Assembly (NCBI GenBank): GCA_019925795.1 | Contig: CM034307.1 | Span: 248,001-312,000, forward strand | Length of the DNA: 64,000 nt | From: Dendrobium chrysotoxum | Taxonomy: Eukaryota > Streptophyta > Magnoliopsida > Asparagales > Orchidaceae | Direction of reading: 5' to 3' | Shown: piece by piece, positions 1 through 11,700 of the stretch | How positions within the stretch are numbered: the stretch's first letter is position 1 | How the letters are laid out: every line of letters begins with the position of its first letter | The notes under the pieces: generated by a model | Told to the model about the DNA's origin: nothing | What the model saw: only the letters and a program-made list of their open reading frames with translations | Databases searched by the model: none | Translations under genes and position numbers: made by a program

Positions 1-1536
1 TTAAACCTTAAAATTATAAACATTAGTTATGAGTAAAAAATATTTTAGTCCTTAGAGAGCCTAACGAAATCCAAGCTAAAATAAAAAATGGCATGCAAGA
101 CTCCAAGAAACTAAGAAAAGCATATAACCTATGCGCAATTAACATCAAATCAAATAATAATAAATAACCAAATTAATCAAATAAATGTCTATAGGCCAAC
201 TGCCCTTAATTATAACCCAGGATCTGTAGAAAATTAAAGTGGCCGGGCACCACTGCCAACAACCCGGATTTTTAATCCTAAAACAGACGCAAGTCATTTT
301 GAGTGGGATACTCTTGGTCTTCACCTTCTTGATCTTCTCTCCCTTGGGCTGCTGGATCTCCTCTTCCTTGGACTCCTTAGGCCTCCTCTTCTTTGGACTC
401 CTTGGACAGTAGAATGATTCAAATTTGGTGTTCCAAATAGAAAAGGACTATCCTCATATTGGGTATCCTTTTCTTTTCGAAATTTAACCTTTGGATTTTT
501 GTATCCCCACTCAAAATGAACTTTCACAACTCTTAACCAATATTACAAATAATTTACATTAAATGAAAGCAATAAAATCTAGACTCTCCTGCAAGGTTAT
601 CCTAATAAAATCATCCCAAGCAGTTTATATAAAAATAAAAATACTCATCAATGACACATTTGGCCAAGCAGTTTAAGTGTTTCAAGTTTTAAGTCAATCT
701 GAGGTGAACCCTAGCTCGTAGAATTTCTCTAAGTTCGTTATATGGGTCCTTAATTATTGTCCTTAGGGTGTTGCTACATTAAATGGGTTTAAATCAATGC
801 CTTAACTAACCATGGGCATAACATAAGGGAAATGCAGCAAATATAAACACACCCAACATGTCCTTAGATCTAGGAGAGCCTAGGCTAGGTGCTTGTGCAT
901 CCGCACATGTAAGAACTACGAAACACTAAGTAAAGCAAGCCTAATGAAGTGATTAGTGAATGATTGTGACCCAATCATCCACTAATCCCTCTCCCACATG
1001 AATGATATTCACATATAGAGCCTAGGTTTAAAATTTCAAAGGGTAGACCTCTCATAATTGATGAATTTAAATATTTAAATAATTTTAAAATAGTTTTAAA
1101 ATATATAAATATTAAGGTACATAATTATATAGGCTTTGAAAATAAGATAGTTTAAAATATCCCATTACATAGGTATGAGGGGTCTACTTGCCACCCACAG
1201 CAAGGTTTCAAAATAATTTTGTATTTAAAAAGTAATTTTTTTAGTTTTAAGATAATTAAATAATAATTAAATAATTAAGTAAATAAGTAATACAGAAATA
1301 ATCCAGAAAAGACAGAATCAATTATAGAAAATATTTTTAAATTAAAGTTTACATTTTTCTGAAAAATTTAAGGTATTATGCGTCAAAATTCGATTTAAAA
1401 TGAATTAGTTATGAATTTTAAAAGTTAAATACATTTAAAGGTAATTTTAAAATAATTTAATTAATTAATATTTAAAAATAATTATTAAATTAAATTAAAA
1501 TAACTATAGAAAGGGTTTTCTAATTTTAAAATAAAT
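1..1536. other. AT-rich non-genic sequence, nothing recognised
   Basis: I see no gene, RNA or mobile-element hallmark here. The left half has mixed composition, including a short CT-rich stretch near 310-410 whose minus-strand reading frame is Arg/Ser-rich low complexity. From about 1070 the sequence becomes almost pure A/T and leads into the tandem repeat that follows. It may be part of a large LTR-type repeat that starts outside the window, but I could not find its ends. Confidence 0.4.
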
Positions 1537-1548
1537 AAATAATAAATA

Positions 1549-1598
<50 letters not shown>

Positions 1599-2345
1599 GA
1601 TAATAATAATAATAAATATGAAAATAATAATAATAATAATAAAACTACCATTAACATAATAATGTTATTATCAAAATATCAATATTATAATAATATGAAT
1701 ATTAACATAATAATAATATTATTAAAATAATAATAATATTATTAATAATATTATTAATATTATCTTAATAACGTTGATAATAAACTAATATTATAATAAT
1801 ATAAATATTAACATAATAATATTATTATTAAAATAATAATATTATTATTAACAATAATATTAATATTATAATTATAAGTATAATAATAATAAATAATATT
1901 ATAATAATATAAATATTAATATAATAATATTATTAAAACAATAATAATATTATTATTAATAATAATATTAATATTATAACAATAATAATAATAATAAATA
2001 ATATTATAATAATATAAATATTAACATAATAATATTATTATTAATAAAAATATATTATTAATTTTATAATAATATTAATTATAATAAATACTATTACAAT
2101 AATATAAATATTAACATAATAATACTATTATTAAAATAATAATAATAATATAATAATATAAATCATAATAAATAATATTATAATAATATAAATATTAACA
2201 TAATAATAATATTATTAAAATAATAATATTATTAATATTATAATAATATTAATAATAATAAATAATATTATAACAATACAAATATTAACATAATAATAAT
2301 ATTATTAAAATAATAATAATATTATTATTAATATTATAATAATAT
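1537..2345. repeat. AT-only tandem repeat built on AAT/ATT motifs
   Basis: A pure (AAT)n tract (about 1537-1600) is followed by a higher-order repeat with almost no G or C. A unit starting aaataatattataataata and continuing into a segment reading aatattaacataataat recurs near 1783, 1891, 1996, 2086, 2170 and 2260, with a diverged copy near 1675. The spacing is about 84-108 bp. It is therefore a minisatellite-like array made of microsatellite-like sequence. No coding potential is visible. Confidence 0.7.
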
Positions 2346-2432
2346 TAATAATAACAGATTTTTAAAAAAATAATTTTTCTAATTTTTTAAACTATATTTA
2401 AAACATATTTAAAATAAATAATAATTAAATAA

Positions 2433-2860
2433 ATCCGGCGGCGGCGGCGGCGCGGCAACGGTCAGACAGGTGTCGACCCGGAACTGGTTTCGTGATCCCG
2501 GGTAATGATTGGAGAGAGGGAGCCACGGCGAATGTTGGGTGGCCATGCGTCAAGCGCGAACTGGCTCCCACAATCGCGGGTAATGATTCCCGGGGGCAAT
2601 GATTGCCGGCATCATTGCCTAATCAAAGACCGCGGATGCGGTTTTGACTTAGCCACATAGGCGGCCTCTCAGAGCCATCTAATCTCCGTGAGGTTGGAAT
2701 CAATGGCTCCGATTGAGGCTGACGGAATAAGAGATCGCGGGATCGATTCCGAGGTTCGAACGCGGAACGACGGGATCTCCACCGTTGATCAAGCAATCAA
2801 CGGCGGAGATCTCGTCGACCAGGCCTAGGGCGAAACCAAAACCTTAAAGGGTTTTTTGAC
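2433..2860. repeat. GC-rich block with (CGG)n and a strong hairpin
   Basis: The composition switches abruptly from A/T-only to GC-rich at a short CGG run (about 2436-2453). The block holds no open frame of note. Arms at 2774-2789 and 2796-2811 are inverted copies (15 of 16 positions) around a 6-base loop. Such a block could be the promoter-proximal part of an LTR, but I did not find LTR ends. Confidence 0.45.
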
Positions 2861-3469
2861 GATTTCTCTCGATCGGGTGGACGAAATCAAATGAAATTTT
2901 AAACCTAGACTAAGTGCATGAATAGAAATAGTGTGGGACAATATTTTAATCTAAAATGATCTGTACAAAACGCTATTTAACCCTATATGTTGTGGCATAG
3001 GTTAAGGATTTTAAGGAATTTTCACCATGGGATTAGGGAAATTATGGATCCTCTGAGCTTGTAGACTATCCTCATACATTTTTCTAGTTGAAAGCACTAT
3101 CAAATGAGCCCTGGATCAAGTGGATCGAAGCCTTGGACGTCCTAAGCCTCGGGTCACCGGAATCTCGCCGCCGGCGAGCGTTTGACGGCTGGATTTGGCT
3201 TGGGAAAGGTGGAGTGGGGTAGGGAGAGCTCTCACACCAATTCTCAGGGGCTAAGAAGGCTTATAGAGAGAGCTTGCAAAAAGTCCCTCTAAATAAACCC
3301 TAAGAAGCCTATAAATAGTCCTAACCCTATTAAGGATGGCTGAGATTGCATCTAGGGCTTGATTAGGAGGTAATTAGGGCCCTTAGGCCGTGGCTTGAGT
3401 TAGGGATCATTAGGAAAGTATTTAGGGCTTTTAAATGGGTTTAAATGATTCTTAATGGGTCATATGGAC
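2861..3469. other. Non-genic sequence, nothing recognised
   Basis: Mixed-composition DNA between two repeat blocks. There are no supportable exons, no terminal repeats and no long open frame. Confidence 0.4.
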
Positions 3470-3835
3470 CCATTAAGACTTGGGTTGACCAAGTCAAAGG
3501 TTGACTTGGTCAACCTAGTCAATTAGGGTCAAGGGAGGCTTGGGTGGACCCTAGGAATGAGCTTGAGTAGGCTAGGGTCTGATTTAGGCCCATTAAGGCC
3601 TATTGGGTCAATCTGGGTTGACCTGGTTAACTAGGTTGACCCAGAGTCAAGACCTGGGCCCAATGGGTCAAACCTGACCCACTGAGTCCAGTGGAGGAGA
3701 AAATAGGGCTTGGAGGGCCCTGGATTGGGTTTGGATTTGACTAGAGTTTGAATAGGCCCATTAAGGCCTATTGGGTCAACCCAGGTTGACCTGGTCAACC
3801 TGGTTGACCCAGGACCTGGGTGTGGGGTGAAAACA
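3470..3835. repeat. TTGAC/GTCAA-rich block with an internal duplication
   Basis: The motif TTGACC or its complement GGTCAA occurs many times, often as near-palindromes such as ggttgacctggtcaacc. A segment of about 70 bp at 3590-3660 (beginning ggcccattaaggcctattgg) is repeated at about 3753-3830. The motif matches the core of plant W-boxes (TTGAC), but in this setting a repetitive element is the simplest reading. Confidence 0.55.
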
Positions 3836-3879
3836 AGGTCAACAGTGTCAAACTAACAAAAATCTACAAATCCTCCTTG

Positions 3880-4450
3880 GACATCTTATTCTATAGCACT
3901 AAGTTGTAAGACCTATTATTTGGGTTACTTCCAAGCGAAGAAATAAGACCCACATGTACTATGAAATTTCTAAATGAATGACCCCGTATCCAAAATAATC
4001 AAAACCAATTGAGCAGCCTTATTTATAAGAACTAAATTGTAAGACACACCAACTGGCAACTTCTAATAGAAGTCGTAAGTCCGACCTCTAAAAAAAATGT
4101 TTAGGTAATAACATAACTTTGGACCCCTCACGCGAACATCCTGATCTATAAGGGCTAGGTTGTAAGACCTACCATATGGGCCACTTAGCTTACAGGACTA
4201 GATCGTAAGACCCGTCGTTAGGCAACTTTTAAGGAAGTCATAAGACCTATCCAACCAAAAATCTTCGAGCTACTTCTAATAGAGATCGTAAGTCCGACTT
4301 ATACCCAAAATCTTCAGGCCATCTCTACTAGAGGCGGTAAGACCTACTATTAGGGTTACTTTTAGATGAAAGTTGTAAGCCCCTACCCAAATCTAATCAC
4401 ACGGGCAACTCCTAATTTGAGCCATAAGCTCCAAACTAAACAAATTAATG
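3880..4450. repeat. Degenerate tandem repeats (GTAAGACCTA / GGCAACTTCTAAT type)
   Basis: Related phrases of the form 'gtaagacctac...ggcaacttctaatagaa' recur at irregular spacing of roughly 50-90 bp (for example near 3905, 4050, 4085, 4165, 4205, 4285, 4335 and 4375). The copies are strongly diverged. No function is evident; this is probably part of a larger transposon. Confidence 0.5.
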
Positions 4451-5064
4451 GGCAACTCCTAAGGAAACCATATGTCTCAACCCAAATTAAATTAAACTAA
4501 AATCCACACATCTCCACTTCAATCTACTCGGGATCCCTAAGAGGAGGCAACCCATGGCTGCTAATCAGATTCCCTGAACAGTACAATCAATAGTTTTTAG
4601 TATTTGTAGACTGAACCCACGATATGCCCGACACGACAAAACCATGGGATCTTGATCGGGTATAACTTTATTCCCCATAATTAAGTTTAAAACTCTGTTG
4701 CACATTCTAATACTTCTTATACAAAGCTAAGTATATTTCATCATTAATCGAGAGTGCTCTTCTAATTCATAGGATGGGTAATTAATTATGAAGGCTTGCG
4801 CTCATAGATAGTAGAATTCAGATCTAAATAAACCCTGACATTACTCTCAGGAAAAATCTAGTTAAGTATTAAACTTAATCTACCTCCGAAAAATTAAAGG
4901 GAATCGTAAATTTGTGAGAGCGAGGTTCACGCCTGTTATAGGATTTTTTCAGAGCGATCAAAATTTAACTTTTAAAACTAATAAGTCCCTTCCGCCTCCA
5001 CCTCCGCCTCTTTTTTTTTTTTTTGTTGCGGACGTGGCAGCATGCCCTCTCTCATCATTATCTT

Positions 5065-5067
<3 letters not shown>

Positions 5068-5112
<45 letters not shown>
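5068..5112. repeat. (CT)n microsatellite
   Basis: An uninterrupted CT dinucleotide run of about 45 bp lies downstream of a C/T-rich stretch. The Ser/Leu-rich open frames over it (4914-5211) are products of the repeat and are not genes. Confidence 0.9.
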
Positions 5113-5114
<2 letters not shown>

Positions 5115-6941
5115 GCCCATTAGCCCCCCCAAGGAGCACGAGAGCAGGAAGGGAAAATTACATAGTTTGTTTGATTTTTTTTGGGAGGGAATTGATAAAA
5201 TTTTTAAATAAATTTAAGTAAATTAATTAGTTTAATTATATTAACTTTATAATTTTGTATTATTTATAATCTAAAAAAAATAATTTAGAATTAATAAATA
5301 ATTAATTTAAAATTTGATAGTTTATGATCTTATACTAATTTAATCTAAATATAGTTTAAAATTAAGACTTAATTTAATTGATTGAAATAAAATAATCTTA
5401 AGTATAAAAATAATTTATTTGAACTCAATTAATTAATAACCATCAGAGAAATATTAATTTGTTAAAAAATAATAAGATAGAGAGTAATATATCTGTTCTT
5501 TTTTAATGGGAATGCATATGATTTTAGATGTATTTTTATAATTTTTTATTAAAAATATGTCTCATGATCTATGAGTACAATGAATAAAAATTATATTTTG
5601 AGAGTAATTTAATGACTAATATTAGTTTGTGCCCCATACAAAAAATTTTCTGTCTCTGCCCGTGGCACAACTTATGCAACAGATAATTATAAATCCTTAA
5701 CCTATTAAATCAATCTTATAAACTTAACTTGTTCCTGTTGCATCTTCAATAACACATGAGAATTCTTTCAAGGCTTTTGAACAGTGAATTCTACAAGCCG
5801 ACACTTTTAAGAGGCTAACGAGAGAGACACCGAAGTGATGACTTCTTGAAATATGTTAAAAAAATTAGTTTATTTTTTTTTTTACACAAAGAATATAAAA
5901 TTTTGGCTAACATAAACTTCGTGGGGAGAGCTTAATATATTACTAAGAACTTCATAGGGTTGATCTGTCTAACTTAGCCAACTAGCCTTGATTATGATTC
6001 ACCGAGTCAAGCCAACTTGACTTAAACCCGATCAAGGAGATATTAGGATGTACACTCATACTCTTCTATACAAAATTTAAGAATCGCCAAATGATCAATA
6101 GTTGATAACTCAAGATTAACCAAGGTTAGGATAATTTGATGAAGAAACTCTCAAATCCTTACATTTTGATGAAACCAGAACATCAAAGTATTATCTTATC
6201 ATTAAAAAATTAAAAAAAAAGATTCTGACTACACTTGACTTTATTTGTCCTAAGAATATTACAAATGACCCTAAGCTTGGTAACATATTTGGGATCAAAT
6301 AATTAGGAATTATCCCAAATAAGTTGAACATTTTAATGACTTTAGAAATAGTGGAATATGGAGGCCAAGTCTAGATTAATGGTCCTTGAAAACACTTCTC
6401 TCTATCTCTTTGTCTCATCTTCAAAATAAGTTTTGGGTGAACATTTTGGTAAATCCACCAACTTGAATAACGAACTCATGTGCCAAAACTCCATTTTAAC
6501 TTGCTTTAATGGAAGAAAATTCGTTCCATTCATTATCATCAAATCTTGCAAGATGGCCATTTTTAGAAATTGAGGGAGGAATGATGATTAAAGCTTTTCA
6601 AAGAATAAGAATATTATATGATGAACTAAGTACAATCGATTTAAATGTGAATTAAGAACATCTCATAGAGTGTAAGAGATATTAATGAAATCATGTGCTC
6701 ACAATTACCAAATGAAAAAGAACATTCGCCTTCTTTGCCAGGTGAATCACAATTACTCATTAGTATCATTGGCGTGAAACTGTCTCAACCACAATTATGA
6801 TTTCATTCGTCACTCGATCTCTCTTATATAAAATATCTAGAGTCAGGCTTTACAATAGTATGAAGACATGGAATTCTCTATTGAAGCTAATATATCGTTC
6901 TTCCTCAATTATGTTCAAATCCGGCCAAAATCCTGCATCCA
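5113..6941. other. AT-rich intergenic sequence, nothing recognised
   Basis: Long AT-rich stretch without open frames of note, without recognisable transposon ends and without tRNA or rRNA motifs. Confidence 0.5.
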
Positions 6942-8082
6942 AGGGCTGTTTGGCAACCAATAGGATTTAGTAAATCCTGTAAATCCTTGATTTAATAAAT
7001 CCTGGGGTTGTTAAATCCTAAAAAACTGTTTGGCAACTTAAGTGATAAATTCTGTTAAATCCTGCGAAACTGTTTGGCAATGTAATCCAGGATTTAAGGC
7101 AGTTAGTTCATTATAAAATTAAATATATTATATTTTTAGTTTATACTTTCTCTTAAGTAAGATTGAATTATTAATTTCTATATTGATTAACTTCAATAAA
7201 TTGTAATGATAAGTAATATCATTATAATCTTTTAACCAATATGTCTAGTTAAATTGTCATTAATTATTTAATTGTTATTTAATTTTTGAAATGATTAACT
7301 ATATTTTTAGTTATCTCATTAAGCACCTAATTATTTAACTAATTATGTATGAAAATTTATAGCAAGAACAATATTGTGAAAAATCAACAAGAATAATGTT
7401 ATTGTTTAATTATTATATACACTATTAATTATATATTTAATAATCTCTATTTTAAATTATATTAATTAAGCTAATTATAATAGTTTTTAATTACTAATTA
7501 TTTAATTAAGTTAAATTAGATAATTAATTATGCAATAATTATAATATTAATTATTTAATTAATTTACTTAATTATTAATATTTTAAATTATATTAATTAA
7601 GTTAGCCTTAGAGACGTCCAGGGTTTGCTTTTCATCTCTGTTTTTTCGTGGTTGGTGTTTGGCTTCCTCCTGCTTCGCAGGAGGTGTGAGATTGCACGAG
7701 TGGCTTCTTCGGCTCCTTCGTTGTTGTTCGACTTCGCTCCTTCGACGACGTTCCCTTTTCCTGTCGGATCGGAAGTTACGACCATTTGGTCGGAAGTAAG
7801 GACGGGAGCTCGCTCGCTGTGAAGGTAACTTTCTCCCTTTCGGCCAAATCCCGTAAATCCGCCGGATTTACATGTGCCCAAAAAACCGTTTGGCTGGATT
7901 TAGGTTAAATCCTGCTTAAATCGTATGCCAAATCCGATACCAAACAGCCCCTTAGTAAATCCGGGATTTACGGCAAAAAGAGGGAAACGGAGGATTTATT
8001 CCGCCGTGAGATCTCGTTTGGCAGGATTTACGCTAAATCCTGCTCAAATCCGGCGTAAATCCTTTTGCTAAACAGCCCCTAA
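6942..8082. mobile_element. Composite PIF/Harbinger-like non-autonomous element
   Basis: The left end reads agggctgtttggcaacc, and the right end at about 8060-8079 is its inverse (ttgctaaacagcccc) followed by TAA. Motifs ggattta/taaatcc are dense near both ends (6960-7100 and 7840-8065), as expected for transposase-binding subterminal repeats. A further inverted end (ccaaacagccccTTA) lies inside at about 7940-7954, so two copies seem to overlap or nest. Positions 7740-7870 and 7952-8080 match the separate 286-bp MITE at 59827-60112. The middle (7100-7600) is AT-rich. No transposase is present. The 3-bp target duplication expected for this superfamily is clear only in the other copy. Confidence 0.6.
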
Positions 8083-8164
8083 AGGGTATAACTCTTGATA
8101 CAATAGCGCCAAATGAACATTTTACCTGGTATTTTTCTAAGAAATGAGTAATGGTGTAAGGAGT

Positions 8165-8222
8165 AGGGATTGAACCCATGATCTCATGGCTGTAAACTGG
8201 GGTATGAATCACTAGGCCAAGG
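8165..8222 (-). repeat. tRNA-like box A/box B remnant (possible SINE head)
   Basis: On the minus strand, tggcctagtgattca (8205-8219) resembles an RNA polymerase III box A, and gggttcaatccc (8167-8178) resembles box B. They sit about 35-45 bases apart, as in tRNA-derived SINEs. No cloverleaf can be folded by eye and no tail or target duplication was found, so this is tentative. Confidence 0.35.
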
Positions 8223-8936
8223 CCCAATTCATAAATAGATTAAAAATATTATATTTCTATTGTTAACTACATCTTATGGGCATTCAACTTCATCTTGGTT
8301 ATAATCCACTGTATCTGCATCTGAAGTTTTGCTTTTGATATACCCTTGTCTACCACAGAAGAGGCTATAAGAATCGATTGATTCTTTGTCAAAAACTATG
8401 CCTCTATTTAAATGGGGATCAAAACTTATCAATTCAAAGCCTCTACCATGTATTTTCTGAATGAATAAACTAAGCCATCAATTTCCCTAGCATCATAAAT
8501 TATCACTCATTTTTCTTTGTTATCATAATTTACGCTATTTTTTGCATGCCATTGTGTGCTTTCCTATTTCTCACTTAATTCTTTGTTAATTTCCTAAATT
8601 ATTCCTCCTACGAAGAGAAGAGATTGAGTTTTCATTTCGTGTGAGGATGGGATATGTTAGTCAAAATGATGACCCAATAAATTTTTCTTGTTTTTCATAG
8701 GATTACATCAGGATTTATCAATCAAAAAACGTGTTTGTTCACATTCCCTAACTAAATCTGCCTACTAGAGGTACATTAAAAACTGTAAACCCAAGTCATC
8801 CTAAATCACAACTTGGTATGAAGATACTGAAAAATGGCTTTTAACCATTTGGCTTATCTAAAACTTAGACCAAATACATCTCTTATGTTGGGAAGTAAAA
8901 CCACGTAGAGCGAACACTAATAAGAAAGAGAAAATG
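8223..8936. other. Intergenic sequence, nothing recognised
   Basis: AT-rich DNA between the SINE-like remnant and the chromovirus insertion. The last five bases (8932-8936, AAATG) are the left copy of the chromovirus target-site duplication. Confidence 0.5.
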
Positions 8937-11676
8937 TGATGTAACCTAAGTTCTATAGCCAAGTAGGAGAACACAAGATAGGCAACAAGACACTTCATGT
9001 GATACAATCGGAGTTACGTTAAGAAATTAAGAAAGATAGTTAACAAAGCTTTCCAATAAAAATTATTACTTGTAACAAGGATGAGTTCTAGGAAAACTTA
9101 GCTTTCAATTCGCTTAGGCAAAGAAGAGCAATGAAGATTAACCCAAACCATCTAAGTAACTCAAGGAGTAAAAGTAAAGCTACAACGATTAACAAGAATC
9201 CACAATTTAATAACGAGAGCTTTTACCTTTGAACCATTTTCACTCAACTTACTCTAGGCTTTAGCGGAAGAAGAATCTCCACGTTAGAATCGAGATCACT
9301 CCAAGGAAGAAGGAACCTAGGATCGTCGTTCTTGGAAAAGTATCCGGAGGAGTGGAGTGTGGTGGTCGGCCGATGATAACCCAAGGTATCTTGGGTCTTT
9401 GTACGTCGATCGTTGTGACGAGTGGAAGAGTATTCGATCCGCGTAGGCTTTTACCGATTCGTCGTAATCTCACTTTGGGTCAAAGAAAGGAGACAATATG
9501 TTGTCAACTTCTCCTTGGCGGTTGTAGACAAATCCGTGGTCGATCTCAGGATCGGCCATTCATGATCATCGAAGCGTTCAATGGATTAGTTCCTTGAGAA
9601 GTCCACCGGTTGGAAGGAAAGAGAAAGGAGGAGGGAGGTGGTGGCGGCAAGGAAGAGAGGGGATGGGAGTGGGTAGGTTAGGTGAGGGCTTGGGGGAGGG
9701 AGGAAGGAAGAGAAGTAGAAAAACTGAAATTAATTTCAGATTTTTCTAATTGGTGGGAGGGATTTAATTTGAAATTTGAATTAATCCAAAAGGGAAATAA
9801 GGGTGGCTGATTTAGGGGGGGATTAATGGGGATTTAATGGCTAATGGGAGGGAATTGGAGAGAGAAATCCCAATGATAGGGGGCCGGCCATGTAAGGAGG
9901 GGAGAGAGAGATTTGCATTAAATAGGTGGGCCCCAAGGGATTAAATAGAGATTTAAATCAAATCTGATTTTAAACTCAGATTTAATTAAATAAGGATGTT
10001 TCCAAATTTACGTTTTAGGATTAGGAAAGTGTTTGAATTTCAAATTTGAATTTGAAATTCAATTAAGTAACTTTCCTAATTGACTAAACTTATTTTAGGA
10101 AAGTAAATAAAGACCAAGGGGAATTGGATTTGGGGTTTGGGCTAGGGAAGAGAGGGGGGGCCGGCGGCTTGGGGTGGGAGGGGGAGGCGGCCGGGAGGAG
10201 GCCGACGGTGGAGCTGGTGGCCGGCGGCTGGGAGGAGGTGGGGGCGGCGGTTTGGTGTGGGGAAGGTGGGGTTTGGCTTGGGGAGGGAAGAAGGGTTTGG
10301 ATTCACCTTGATCCCACTCCAAATCTCACAAAGAAAGCTTGGATACGAACCTAGAACTCACAAAGAGATCTATCTTCCCTAAGGAACTCACTAAGAGATC
10401 ACAATAGTGGAATAAAAATTTTCATTCAATAATTCATTAACCAAATACAATAGAGTGGAGCCTTATATATAGGCCTCAACATGAAAAGAAAACAAATGAC
10501 TAACATGCCCCTTGGGCTACAATAACAACAAACTACCCCTAAGGGTGGAAATGGAAAAACTGAAATAAACAACAAACATAATACATAAAATGCATCAAAA
10601 GTAAATGCTCTCCATCATGGCCGTCGATCTACGATGCTTCCTCTGATAGACACGGCGGAACCTTCTGTCGATGTCCTCATCAACTTCCTTCAATAAGACA
10701 TAAACCAACACAAACAGAATGAAACTTAATAGTAAATAGATATAAGAAAATGATTAGGAATCTTTGCAAGAAAAAAAACTATAACATAAAACAAACTACC
10801 CTCAAAACAACCTAGAAGGGTCACCTCACATGCAAATCTGAAAATTAGAGAATGGTGCTCAAAGAAAAATCAAACCAGTGGTTCGCCACAGAATTCTTGG
10901 TCCAACTCCAGTCGGCTCTCCTCCGGCAAATACCAACAAACAGGCTTAACAACACCTCACACTCACTATATTTGGAGAAGAAAGATACAAGTGGAAGGGA
11001 AACCGTTGATAGATGAAATAGATAGAAGACTAGGAAAAAGAAATAAGTGTAGGAATAAGATAGCTCTCAAACTAGGAAGAAAACCCTCGGGTTTGGAATA
11101 GATTTCAACTAACAACAACCTTTTCTAGCAGCCAAAACAGCTTCTTTTATAGGAGAAAAAAACCCAACAGCCCATATAAATGTGCCACCCCAAGTAGCCA
11201 ATAGAAGCCTCTTCTTGAGAAGATAAAACACTAGACTAGGAATCAACAAAAGGGGGAAGGGGAATGGTCAGCAGCAGGGAATCAAAGATCAGGAAAATAG
11301 ATCGAAACTGCATGGAAAAACAGCAGGAATTCCAAGTACAGGAAATCAAAATCTGTAGGGAAAAAACAGCCAGCAAAGAATCCGTAATTGCATGGGGAAT
11401 ACACAACCACCAGCCAATATAGGCAGACATGGGCTAAGCCCACTAAGGACAAAATAGCCCAAAGATAAATACCCACTTAGCCATCAAGGAAGCAAGTAAA
11501 CAAATTCAACATGAGTAGAAGTCAAAGGAGAGAAAATACCTAAGAGCACCAAACCCAAGCATGATCATGGGTTGATTTCCATCATAGGACATATAAAAAA
11601 AATATAGTCCAAAATTACATAACATCCAAAATATTAGAAATAAAATATAAAATATAAAATGATAATAATTGCATCA
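8937..11676 (-). repeat. 3' LTR of the chromovirus, interrupted by a solo LTR
   Basis: The first 60 bp (8937-8996) match the start of the right LTR at 16239. Homology stops at acttc and resumes at 10683 with the same acttc, then continues to CATCA at 11676. With the insert and one acttc copy removed, this LTR is about 1049 bp, against 1038 bp for its partner. In element orientation this is the downstream (3') LTR. Confidence 0.92.
8997..10682 (-). mobile_element. Solo LTR (family S) nested in the chromovirus LTR
   Basis: This 1686-bp insert is flanked by the direct repeat acttc (8992-8996 and 10683-10687). Its right end, gatgtcctcatca, is the same as that of the 1838-bp solo LTR at 51371-53208, and both share GC-rich ggccggcgg segments and an AT-rich stretch with gaatttcaaatttgaa-type runs. 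A TATA-like tatatataagg on the minus strand (about 10472-10482) suggests minus-strand LTR polarity. The left end lacks the expected TGATG start, reading atgtgatac, so one or two terminal bases may be lost. No internal region or second LTR is present, which points to recombination between two LTRs. Open frames inside are proline- or glycine-rich artefacts of GC-rich sequence. Confidence 0.8.
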
Positions 11677-11700
11677 ATTCTCCCATGGTGGAAGAATCTC
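11677..11700 (-). other. Polypurine tract of the chromovirus
   Basis: On the minus strand, the sequence directly before the 3' LTR reads ccatgggagaat and then TGATGC. It is purine-rich and sits exactly at the LTR edge, where plus-strand DNA synthesis is primed in LTR retrotransposons. The end of the chromodomain reading frame (PPWEN, then stop) overlaps it. Confidence 0.75.

Noticed and set aside
2774..2811. Possible microRNA precursor or terminator
   Set aside because: The stem is too short for a plant miRNA precursor and the region is repeat DNA; it is kept only as a structural observation.
1..5000. One complete LTR retrotransposon covering the left end
   Set aside because: Composition and repeats suggest transposon DNA, but I found no LTR pair, primer site, polypurine tract or coding domain.
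5023..5211. Ser/Leu-repeat frames over the CT tract
   Set aside because: Direct translation of the (CT)n microsatellite.
8165..8222. A functional tRNA gene
   Set aside because: Only box-like motifs are present; acceptor and anticodon stems do not form, so at most it is a SINE-type remnant.
10095..10354. Open frames on both strands over a G-rich or C-rich stretch (Pro-rich on the minus strand, Gly-rich on the plus strand)
   Set aside because: They lie inside the nested solo LTR and result from GC-rich low complexity; there is no domain, no conserved start and no splice context.
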